In this document: piece after piece, positions 33,858 to 43,800 of the stretch
How positions within the stretch are numbered: position 1 is the stretch's first letter
How the letters are laid out: every line of letters starts with the position of its first letter
Assembly: GCF_937951745.1 (NCBI RefSeq)
Contig: NZ_CALFBQ010000003.1
Location: forward strand, 1-64,000
From: an uncultured Chloroflexus sp.
Lineage (GTDB): Bacteria > Chloroflexota > Chloroflexia > Chloroflexales > Chloroflexaceae
Direction of reading: 5' to 3'
DNA length: 64,000 nucleotides
Notes under the pieces: generated by a model
Databases searched by the model: none
Told to the model about the DNA's origin: nothing
Seen by the model: only the letters and a program-made list of their open reading frames with translations
Translations under genes and position numbers: made by a program

Positions 33858-36623
33858 ATGACCGATCCGGCTGCCGCCCGCCCGCTAGAGATGGATAAAG
33901 CCTACGAGCACCGCCTTGTCGAGCAGCGGCTCTACGATTGGTGGGAGCGTAGCGGCCTGTTTGCGCCGCGCGATGACGCGCCCCGCCCTCCGTTTGTCAT
34001 CTCGATCCCGCCGCCTAATGTCACCGGCGAGTTGCATCTCGGCCACGCGATGTTTGTCGCGATCGAAGACTTGCTGATCCGCTGGCGCCGTATGCAGGGG
34101 TATCAGACATTGTGGGTACCCGGTACTGATCATGCCGGCATTGCTACCCAGACGCAGGTTGAGAAGCTGCTCGAGCGCGAGGGAACGTCGCGACAGGCGG
34201 TGGGTCGCGAAGAGTTTTTGCGCCGCACGTGGGAATGGAAAGAGAAGTACGGTGGCGAGATTACGCGCCAGTTGCGCCGGCTCGGTGCGTCGTGCGACTG
34301 GTCGCGCGAGCGGTTTACCCTCGATCCCGGTTTGTCGCGCGCGGTGCATACTGCGTTTAAGCGCCTCTACGATGATGGCCTGATCTATCGTGGCACTTAT
34401 CTCGTCAATTGGTCGCCCAAGCTGCAAACCGCCGTTAGCGATCTTGAAGTCGAGTACGAAGAGCGTAATGTCTCGATCTGGTACGTGCGCTACCCGATCC
34501 GCACTGCCGAATGGGTCGGCCCCGCAGCGCCGTGGGGGTCAGGCCAGTGGGCTGCCGGCGCGACTGAGTTTATTACCGTCGCTACTACGCGCCCGGAGAC
34601 AATTTTGGGTGATACAGCGGTGGCCGTCGCTCCCGGCGATGCGCGTTATGCCCATCTGGTCGGCAAAGAGGCGATCTTACCGGCGCTGGCTCGCCCCATC
34701 CCGATTATCACCGACGAGTATGTCGATCCAGAGTTTGGCTCCGGCGCGGTCAAGATTACCCCCGGCCACGACAAGAATGACTACGAAGTCGGCAAGCGCC
34801 ACCACTTGCCGATGATTAATATTATGAATCCCGATGCGACCATCAACGAGGCGGGCGGCCCCTATGCCGGGTTAGATCGCTTCGAGTGTCGCAAGGCAAT
34901 ACTGGCCGATCTCGAACGCGAAGGCTTGCTGGTCAAGACCGAACCGCACAAGATGAATGTCGGCATTAGCCAGCGCGGCGGCGAGGTGATCGAGCCGCTC
35001 CTCTCCGAGCAGTGGTTTGTTCGCACCAAGCCGCTCGCCGAGCTGGCGATCGCCGCCGTGCGCGATGGCAAGGTGCAGATCGTGCCCGAACGGTTCGAGA
35101 AGGTCTATTTCCACTGGCTGGAAAACATCGAAGATTGGTGCATCTCGCGCCAACTTTGGTGGGGGCATCGCATTCCGGTCTGGTATATGCCCGATGGCTC
35201 GATCGTCGTGCCCGGCCCCGACGAGCCGCCGCCTGCTGAGGGCGTGCAAGACCCCGATGTGCTCGATACGTGGTTCAGTTCCGGTCTGTGGCCCTTCAGC
35301 ACGCTCGGCTGGCCCGACGACACCGAAGACTACCGCCGCTTCTACCCTACCAGTGTCATGGAGACAGGGTACGATATCCTGTTCTTCTGGGTGGCGCGTA
35401 TGATGATGATGGGGTGCTACCTCACTGGTCAGCCACCTTTCCACACCGTCTACCTGCACGGGTTAGTGCGCGACGAGCATGGTCGCAAAATGTCAAAGTC
35501 GTTCGGCAATGTGGTCAATCCGCTGGAGGTGATCCAGCAACACGGCGCTGATGCGCTCCGCTACACGTTGGTGACGAGTGGCACTCCCGGCCAAGATGTC
35601 AACCTCAACCCGCAGCGGATCGAGGCGGCGCGCAATTTTGCCAATAAGATTTGGAATATCACTCGCTTTGTGATCGGCAAACTCGGTGATCTGCCGCGCA
35701 ACGAGAGCGTGAAGGTAACGCCGGAGGAGCTGCACGCTGCAGATTTCACCCTCGCTGACCGTTGGATCCTCTCGCGCTACGCTCATCTGGTGGCAGAGGT
35801 GGATCGGTTGATGGAAGGCTACAACTTCGGCGAAGCGGGCCGCCAGATCCACGATTTCCTCTGGGGCGAGTTTGCCGACTGGTATGTCGAGATTGCCAAG
35901 GTGCAGCTCGAAGGCGATGTGCAGCGAGCACAGCTTACCCGCCGCGTGCTCTTCACCGTGCTCGATGGCAGCTTGCGCTTACTCCACCCCTTTATGCCCT
36001 TCGTCACCGAAGAGGTGTGGCAGTACTTGACCGAGGCCTACCAGCGCCCCGATCCCGGCCCCGATACAGCGTACTCCGAGCTTGGCCTGCGCACGCTCAG
36101 CTACGCGCCGTATCCGATGCCGGTGGCAGGTATGAGTGATGAGGCGGTCGAAGCCGATTGGGCACTGGTGCAAGAGCTGATCGTCGCGATCCGCAACGTG
36201 CGCAGCGAGTACAAAGTCGAGCCGGCGAAGTGGGTGGCGGCTACAGTGGTGGCCGGTGAGCGGGCCGATCTCTTGCGCGGGCAAGCGCCGCTGATCAGCC
36301 GGTTGGCCCGCGTGGCAATGGACGATTTGACGATTGTTGCCACGCTTGGCGAGCGTCCGCGGCAGGCGGCCTCAATCGTGATCGGTGCGGTGGAGTGTTT
36401 CCTTCCGCTGGCTGGTCTGATCGATCTAGCCGCCGAACGCACCCGTCTGCAAAAAGAGCTGGCCCAAGCCGAGGCCGATGTCGAGCGGCGTGCTTCTCGT
36501 CTCAATAACGAGAGCTTTGTTAGCAAAGCGCCGGCTCACGTCGTGCAACGTGAACGCGAAGCACTGGCGGCTGCTGAGGCTGCGTTGGCCCGCTTGCGCG
36601 CGCGCATTGCTGAGTTGGAGTGA
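33858..36623 (+). CDS. valS: Valyl-tRNA synthetase
   Basis: Charges tRNA-Val and edits Thr. The 921-aa class I enzyme has the HIGH-type motif in PPNVTGELHLGHAM (about 50-63), an inserted CP1 editing domain (TTRPETILGDTAVAV), KMSKS at about 544-548, an anticodon-binding helical domain, and a C-terminal coiled coil (LQKELAQAEADVERRASRL) typical of ValRS. The ATG at 33858 agrees with the family N-terminus. Confidence 0.95.
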   Translation: MTDPAAARPLEMDKAYEHRLVEQRLYDWWERSGLFAPRDDAPRPPFVISIPPPNVTGELHLGHAMFVAIEDLLIRWRRMQGYQTLWVPGTDHAGIATQTQVEKLLEREGTSRQAVGREEFLRRTWEWKEKYGGEITRQLRRLGASCDWSRERFTLDPGLSRAVHTAFKRLYDDGLIYRGTYLVNWSPKLQTAVSDLEVEYEERNVSIWYVRYPIRTAEWVGPAAPWGSGQWAAGATEFITVATTRPETILGDTAVAVAPGDARYAHLVGKEAILPALARPIPIITDEYVDPEFGSGAVKITPGHDKNDYEVGKRHHLPMINIMNPDATINEAGGPYAGLDRFECRKAILADLEREGLLVKTEPHKMNVGISQRGGEVIEPLLSEQWFVRTKPLAELAIAAVRDGKVQIVPERFEKVYFHWLENIEDWCISRQLWWGHRIPVWYMPDGSIVVPGPDEPPPAEGVQDPDVLDTWFSSGLWPFSTLGWPDDTEDYRRFYPTSVMETGYDILFFWVARMMMMGCYLTGQPPFHTVYLHGLVRDEHGRKMSKSFGNVVNPLEVIQQHGADALRYTLVTSGTPGQDVNLNPQRIEAARNFANKIWNITRFVIGKLGDLPRNESVKVTPEELHAADFTLADRWILSRYAHLVAEVDRLMEGYNFGEAGRQIHDFLWGEFADWYVEIAKVQLEGDVQRAQLTRRVLFTVLDGSLRLLHPFMPFVTEEVWQYLTEAYQRPDPGPDTAYSELGLRTLSYAPYPMPVAGMSDEAVEADWALVQELIVAIRNVRSEYKVEPAKWVAATVVAGERADLLRGQAPLISRLARVAMDDLTIVATLGERPRQAASIVIGAVECFLPLAGLIDLAAERTRLQKELAQAEADVERRASRLNNESFVSKAPAHVVQREREALAAAEAALARLRARIAELE

Positions 36624-36762
36624 TACACAGTGTGTTCCCCCTCCCTCCGCATACGGGGTGGCGGGCAGAACATCTAACCCAGTACACTCATTTGTTGCTG
36701 TAAAGGGAGCTGGCCCTTCAGGGCCGAGTTCCGGTGACGAAACCCGCTGCGCCGACTGATGC

Positions 36763-36818
36763 CCCTCACCCCCAGCCACTACTCTCGCGCTAGTGGGAGC
36801 GGTGGCTGGGGGTGAGGG
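36763..36818. terminator. Long GC-rich hairpin after valS
   Basis: 17-bp perfect arms with a 22-nt loop, about 140 bp after the valS stop. No T tract follows, so termination is uncertain; it could be a dispersed intergenic repeat. Confidence 0.3.
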
Positions 36819-36924
36819 CGAATCGGATCATCGCAAAGCTATCAACTACGCTTGCGCTCATGCGTTCTATCCGTCCTTGAACCGTGAATGGGGAGAGGGC
36901 TGTGTCCAGCGCTAGATTCAAGCA

Positions 36925-36958
36925 ACAGCGGATGATGGTCATATCCATCATCCGCTGT
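36925..36958. terminator. 14-bp hairpin between convergent genes
   Basis: ACAGCGGATGATGG and its perfect reverse complement flank the 6-nt loop TCATAT. It lies between convergent genes and could stop transcription from either side, but lacks T tracts. Confidence 0.35.
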
Positions 36959-37047
36959 GGTGTCTCTGCCTATTATTGAGCTGATCGCTCGGTGAATTTT
37001 TCTTCACAAAACGCGGCAATGCCCCGTTTTCCCGCTAAGTCGTGGCA

Positions 37048-37884
37048 TTACAAATACTCGCGCTGATTAACCCGCCGCCGCCACTCCTCCTTGATCTCAA
37101 TCGCCGTTCCCTGCGAGACCAAGAAATCGAGCAACAACCGGCCAAAGGTATTAGCCTGTTCGAGGAAGGGGAAGTGGCTGGCTTTCGGCAGCACCAACAA
37201 CTGGATCGGGCGTTCAGCCAGTTCGTTAAGGAAGGCAGCGTGAACCGGATTGACGATCGGGTCTTTGCCGCCGTATACCGCCAGCAACGGTGTTTGCAAC
37301 GAAATAATATGCGGACGCAGGTCGGTCTCTAAGAGCGATTCATGCACCTGATTGAGTACCTTTTCACTCAAGCTCGCTGTGTCTTCCTCAATCTCGTGCT
37401 GAATTTCAGCATCAGCCACCTGCAACGAACGTACCATCCGCACCCAGCCATTCTGCGTCGTGTTCATTCCTAACAAGCGTGACAGTGTGCCCGGCTTGAT
37501 GTGCTGCGCCAGTATCTGACCGTGCAGCGGCGTTGCCACCGTCAGCAGCCGGTTAATCCGTTCGGGGTATTGATGGGCCGCGAGGATTGCCACCATCCCC
37601 CCCATACCGTGCCCGACCAAGGTGGCGCGGGCGATGCCGAGGCGATTCATAAACTGCAGCAGCATCTCGACATAGGTGTTGACGGTAAATTGATCGCCGC
37701 GGCGGTCGCTCTCGCCAAAGCCCCAGAAGTCGAAAGCGTAGGCGCGATTCCGCTCAGAGGCGATATCCATAATCGGCACCCAATAGCGCCACGATCCCAT
37801 CCAGCTATGCAGGAAGATGATCGGCTGGCCACGGCCAAAGACTTCATAATGGGCGAGGCGGTTATCGAGGTGGATGACGCTCAT
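37048..37884 (-). CDS. Alpha/beta hydrolase-fold protein lacking the nucleophile Ser
   Basis: A 278-aa protein with a complete hydrolase fold. The oxyanion region LHSWMGS, the charge-relay Asp208 (YGGKDPIVNP) and His237 (KASHFPFLE) are present. The nucleophile elbow reads GHGMGG, with Gly93 where Ser is expected (codon GGT). It is therefore probably not a hydrolase and may bind a small ligand or a partner. Its ATG overlaps the stop of the giant histidine kinase (CTATGA), so the two are coupled, recalling RsbQ with RsbP in Bacillus. That analogy is an inference. Confidence 0.8.
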   Translation of the reverse strand: MSVIHLDNRLAHYEVFGRGQPIIFLHSWMGSWRYWVPIMDIASERNRAYAFDFWGFGESDRRGDQFTVNTYVEMLLQFMNRLGIARATLVGHGMGGMVAILAAHQYPERINRLLTVATPLHGQILAQHIKPGTLSRLLGMNTTQNGWVRMVRSLQVADAEIQHEIEEDTASLSEKVLNQVHESLLETDLRPHIISLQTPLLAVYGGKDPIVNPVHAAFLNELAERPIQLLVLPKASHFPFLEQANTFGRLLLDFLVSQGTAIEIKEEWRRRVNQREYL

Positions 37885-40800
37885 AGTTCCACCTCCTCGG
37901 TATGAGTGCCGTTGGACGCCTGTTGCAGCGGGATCGCGAACGAGAAGGTGCTACCCTTGCCCAGCTCGCTGGTCACCCAGATCTCGCCGCCGTGCATCTC
38001 AACCAATTGCTTCGCGATGCTCAACCCTAATCCGGTACCGCCGGCGACATCACGTAGCGGGTTATCGGCACGGTAGAAGGGACGGAATAGTTTCTTTAGT
38101 TGTTCAGGTGACATACCAACGCCGGTATCTTCCACCTCGATCTGCATCATATTGGCCCGGTTTACGAAGGCGCGCACCGTAATCGAGCCACCCTCATAGG
38201 TGTATTTCACTGCGTTTGAGAAGAGGTTGAAGATAATCTGGCTCACCCGCTTCTGATCGGCTATCACGTATGGCAGGGCGGGTGAGGCGTCAATTCGTAC
38301 CGTCATTCCCTTGCGCTCATACTCGAGTCGCAACGATTGCACCACTTCCTCAATAACAATTGGGATATCAACCTGCGTAAAGGTCAACTTCTTCTTGGAG
38401 TCGGGCCGCGAGAACTCTAGAATATCTTCGATCAGGGCGCGTAACCGGTTGGTATTGTTCTTGATGATGTTCAAGTAATTGAGCTGATCGGGCGTCAGGT
38501 TGAGGCTGGCCGTCAGCAACAGCACATCGATATAGCCCTTGATCGCCGTGAGCGGTGTGCGCAGCTCGTGGCTAACGTCGGAAATAAACTGGCGCTTCTC
38601 TTTATCAGCCTCGATTTCGCGCGTAATATCTCGCAACACTGCCACTTCGCCATAATGCTGGCCATCAGGGCTGCGCACCGGCGCGATATTGATCGCGATC
38701 ACCTGCGTGGGATCGGTCAAATCAACTGATGTGCTAAAGATGCTTTGCGTCTCTCGCATCCGGCGCAAGCCATGCAGAATGCCGTTGTAGATTGCTTGGC
38801 CGCGCCGCCGGCTCGCTTCATCTTCGCCGATCTCGGCCAAGCGAGACAGTGGTTGGCCGAGTACTTGGTCGGCAACCATCTCCAACACCTGTTCAGCCGC
38901 CGGATTGAAGAGCGTAATCTGCTGCTGCGGATCGAGCACAATGACGCCTTCAGTCATCGAGCGGAACACCGCCGCGCTCTTTGACGACTCTTCGCGCTGC
39001 TCTTCGAGCAGCACCGCGTTGCGGAGCGCCAGATCGTTAATAAAGCCGTAAAGCTGCGCATTATTGACTGCCGAGGCTACGACGCTAGCGATCGTGCCTA
39101 GCAAATTCATTTGCGAGTCGCCGAAGTAGTTCCGTTGCGGGCTTGACAGAATCAGTACACCGATCGCGGTATCGCTCGTCTGCAACGGCACGCCGGCCAC
39201 CGAGCGCACATCATCGGCGCGACCGAGTTCTTTCAGCCAGCGCGGATCGCGATCGACATCGGGGATATTGACTGGCTCGAGATGGTGTATGATCCAGCCA
39301 GCCAACCCCTCAGTTCCATCTGAGAAGCGCAGCGGTATATTCGCCCCCTCGACGTGGCCGCGACCGTAGAGAACGGCACGGCATATCAGCGCATCAGTGG
39401 CAGGATCGCGCAGTATCAACGAGCCGCGTTCTACCCCAAGATTTTCGGAGATAAGCTCAAGCGCGCGCTGAATGATCAAGTTCAAATCAAGCTGAGTTGT
39501 CAATTCCAGCGTGATCCGGTTAACCGCTTCAAGCCGCTCTTTCTCCTCTGATAACAAGCGAGTGGCCTGCTCAAGCTCAGCGGTGCGTTCGCGCACCCGT
39601 GCATCCAGATCGGCAGCCAGATTGCTAATCTGATCGAACAGGCGCGCATTCTGGATCGCTTGGCTCGCTTGGCTGGCAATGGTAAATGTGACCGCCAGCG
39701 CCTCTTCATCATAGGCGTCTGGTTCTTTGAGGCTGATGGTCAGGATGCCGACCAACTCATTGTCAACCAGCAGCGGCGCACCGATCCATGAACCATCGCT
39801 CCACCCAAGCCGGCGAAGGTCGTCAAAGCGCGGGTCGCTTTGCGTGTCGGCGATCAGTATCGGTTGGTGTTCGATCGCCATAGTCTGGAAGAGGCTACTC
39901 GCTTCGAGGGCAATGCTGCTCTGAAGGGGTATCGTTGGCCCAAAGCCATACGCCTCGACAACGCGGAGATCACCGTAGCCCTCATCGCGCAGCAGCATGG
40001 CGGCGCTATCATACCGCACAATCCGCTGCAGTTGGCTGAGCACCAACGTCTGAATTTCGCGCAGCGCCAAGGTAGACGTGAAGGACTGCGCCACTTCGCG
40101 CAGCATATCGGCTTGGCGACGCCGTTTTTGCTCAATTGCAAAGAGCTGCGCGCTCTTGAGCGCCTGCGCCGCTTGATTGGCCAAAATCGACAGCAGCGAG
40201 ATCTGGTGCGGTCTCCACTCGTGCGGGGTGCGCATACCAACCCAGATCGCTGCCAGCCGTTCTTCGCTAGAACCAACGGCAATACCAAGCGCACTCCGCA
40301 CACCGAGTTTCACTGCATGGTGCTGGCCATCCTCAATCTCGCTCAGATCGCTAATCGCAATCGGCTGGTCGCGCTGTAACAGCTCGGTCGTCAGACCGCC
40401 ACGGCGGAAATCAACGTTGATGTCTTCGCGAAACTCATACCCATCGATCAAGACTTGCCGTTCGATATTTCCCCGCCGGTCGAACCGGAGCACGGCGCCC
40501 AGTTCAGCCCGCAGTAGACGCACGGCTGCATCGGCAATGAGCATCTGGATGGTGTCTGTATCAAGGGTGCCAGACAGATTCTGTGACACCTCGAACAGGG
40601 TGCTCATCTCGCTCGCGTTTTGGCGCGTTTCGCTAAACAGCCGGGCATTGTTGAGGGCTACCGCTGCTTGATTGGTGACGGTGGTGACAAAGCGCAGATC
40701 GTTCTCATCGAAGGCGTGTTGAGCGTAGCTCTGAATGTTGATCACGCCTAACACTTGGTCACCATAGATGATGGGCACAACCAAATACGACTCTTCAATC

Positions 40801-43800
40801 GCTGTATCGTCACCTATTCGTCCTTGGTCAACCAGCAAGCCCATTGCCCGCGCTGCTGCGGCCGTGCTTAATAAGAGTGGTCGCCGGTTGCGAATAACCC
40901 AACCGTTTGTGCCCCCGCCAAGCGGTCGCGGTTCAAGCCAGATTCGCTCGCCACGGTCGTAGGCGATAGGATAGCTGAGCGTATTGCTTGCTTCATCGTA
41001 CAGGGCAATCAGTGAGGTGCTGGTATCAATGATCTCGCTAATCCCCTGATGGAGCCGTTCGATCAATTCGTAGATGTCAAGCGAGGCATTAACCGCTGCG
41101 CTAATCCGGTTAATAATCGTCAGCTCAGAGATTCGCTGCTCGCGTTCTTCAAACAAACGCGCATTTTCCAGCGCCGTTGCCGCCTGATCGGCGAGGCCGG
41201 CCAGCAGCAGCATTTCATCGTTCGTAAACTGGCGCCGGTAATTGGTCATCACACTGAGCACGCCGATGATCTGCTCACGGTAGATCACCGGCACACCCAT
41301 AAATGAGATCAAGTTGTTGCGCTGTTGGTAATTGGGGTAGAGTGATCCTCCCTGCGTATTAACATCTTCGATTATCAAGGGCTGGCCGGTTTCGGCCACC
41401 TTTCCGGTAAAGCCCTGCCCGATCGGCACCCGCATCGTGCGGCCTTGCTCAGCTGGAATGCCATCGAGTGCCGCCGGCGTCAAGATATTGCCCTCGCTGA
41501 TCGTCCACAACGCCACGGTGGTGACGTTCAACTGGCGGCTTACCAGCTCCATCAGCTTATCGAGCACCTCTTGCGGGCGCAGCAACGATGAGAGAATGCG
41601 CGCTGCGTCGAGCAATGTTGATAACTCGCTGACCTTCTGGCGGGTTGCTTCGGCGCTCCGTTGTGCTTCGACAGTGGCGCGCGCGCGCGCAATCGCGGTG
41701 CTGGTCTGGTTGGCAATCGTCTGGCAGAGTTCGAGCACCTGCGGTGAGAAGGTGCCATACCGTCCGACGAAGTCTAGCCCGACTGCGCCAATCACTTCAT
41801 CATTGAGAATAATCGGAATGATTCCAATCGACCGAATATCGAGCGCGTGAAAGGTCTGGTGGGTTGGCGCGAAGAGTGGGTCGTTCTGAGCGTCTTCAGA
41901 AACGAGCGGCCGTTTCTCGCGGTCGAGCCAGTCAACCGAGGGGTTGTCAAACAGTTGGATCCGGAGCTGATCGAGAAGGCCGCTCTCGACATACTCGGCG
42001 ACTGCCGGCGCATACCCGCTTTCGCGGTCGTAGATGACCATCCGCGCTTGATCGACGCCGGTAGCAGCGGCCATCGCGTTGACGATCTCTTGGTAAATGG
42101 CCTGCAAGTCGGTCAGCGCGTTGGTTGTGGCGGAAACTCGGTTGATAAGGGCTAGTTGCTCGACTTGGGCCTGTGCCCGTTCTAGCAAACGAGCATTCTG
42201 CACGCCAAGCGCTAATTGGTTGGCGACGGTGGTCAGAAAGGCGCGTTCGCGTTCATGGTAGATGCCGGGGGTATAGCTCATCACAGCCAACACGCCGACC
42301 ACCGTCTGATCACCGATCAACAGTGGTACCCCCAACCAAGCCGCCGACTCACGCTCGGATCCAAACTTGACTGGACGGAAGCCTGCTTGATCGGCTTCAG
42401 CCGTCAGATTAACAAACTGGAGAGGATGGCGTGTGCGAATAATATACTCGGTCAAGCTGCCCGGCTTTGGCGGCTCACGTCGTTCGGTAATGGTCTCGAT
42501 CCCTTCATCCACCTCGTAGCAGAAGGTCATTTCATCGCTTTCCGGGTCATACAGGTAAGCAACGAAGGAATCGAGGCTCAGAAAACTGCACAGATGATGG
42601 TACACATCGCGCAGCATCTGCCGCTGATCGAGGGTCGAGGCGATGGTCTGCCCAATGCGATTAATGCTATTCAGCTCAGTAATGCGCTGCTCACGTTCGG
42701 CGAACAAGCGCGCGTTTTCCAGTGCAATCGCGAGTTGGTTGGCCAGTGCCGCTAAGAAGCGGAGCGTGCGATCGGTAAAGGCGCCCGCGGTCTCACTTTG
42801 CACCGACAGCACACCGATCACTGCTCCTTGGCTGATCAGCGGCACTCCGATCCACGAACGCACCTGTCGGCCTTCACTCACTAAGATTTGAGCTTGGTCG
42901 TGCAAGTTGCTATTCAGCAGATCATCGATCCGTAATGGATTGCCCTCGTCAATAATCTTGGCAGTCAAGCCCGCTTTCGGCGCCGTGCGTTTGTGATATG
43001 CAGCCAACGTTGCGCCGTGTTGCTTGAAAAGTTCAAACCGTACCGTCTCTTGCTCAGCATGGTAGCTGGCAATGTAGAAGAAGTCCGGCGTGCCAAGGAA
43101 CGCGACAATCTCTTGATACACCCGTTCGAGGAGCGTATCGAGATCGGTAGTAGAGGTTGCGGCTGCACCGACGTGGAACAGCGCCGCCATCTCTTCGGCC
43201 CGGTCGTGCGCTTCGCGGAACAATAGGTGGTTTTCAATTGCAATCGCGGCCTGATCGGCGAAAATTTCTAGCGGCTCAACCGTGCGGGCCGTTGGGCGCT
43301 GGCGATCTTCGGTGTCGCTGGCAAAGATCATTCCCAGCAACATCCCATCGGTTGAGTAGAGCGGCACGCAGAGCCGGTCTTCGAGTTGCCATTCATTGCC
43401 GCTACGTTCATCAACGAACGGATGATAACCAAAGATGCCGGTGTCGAAGCCTGCTTCAAGTGCCCGTGCTTCATCTGCCGGAATAAAGTAGGTTCGTCCT
43501 AAGCGGAAGCGTGGATCGAGGTAGCGGGTAGCTAGTTTGAGCGGCAATGGGTGTTGGGCCAGATTCGCTTGTTCGCTAAGCGGGATGCCGGCGGCTGCCT
43601 CCAGATAGAGATAATCACTCTGATCTGGCCGGGCAAGGCAGAAGAGCACGGTTCGCAGCCCAACCGCTTCGATAATGCTATAGCCAATCTGTTCAAGCAG
43701 GCTCGCCAACGACTGGTCGGCGCGTAGTGCCTGCCCGATTTCCAACACATCGTTGAGGATATCAGCCCGGCGCTGGAGCATCTTCGCCATGTGCTCCAGC

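Larger units (their letters stand above)
36624..37047. other. Convergent spacer with two strong inverted repeats
   Basis: The spacer lies between the 3' ends of valS (plus) and the alpha/beta hydrolase gene (minus). It holds a 17-bp inverted repeat (36763-36779/36802-36818), a 14-bp one (36925-36938/36945-36958) and a palindrome GGCCCTTCAGGGCC at 36712-36725. No gene is seen. Confidence 0.5.

Noticed and set aside
34872-35459. 195-codon minus-strand open frame
   Set aside because: Antisense to valS.
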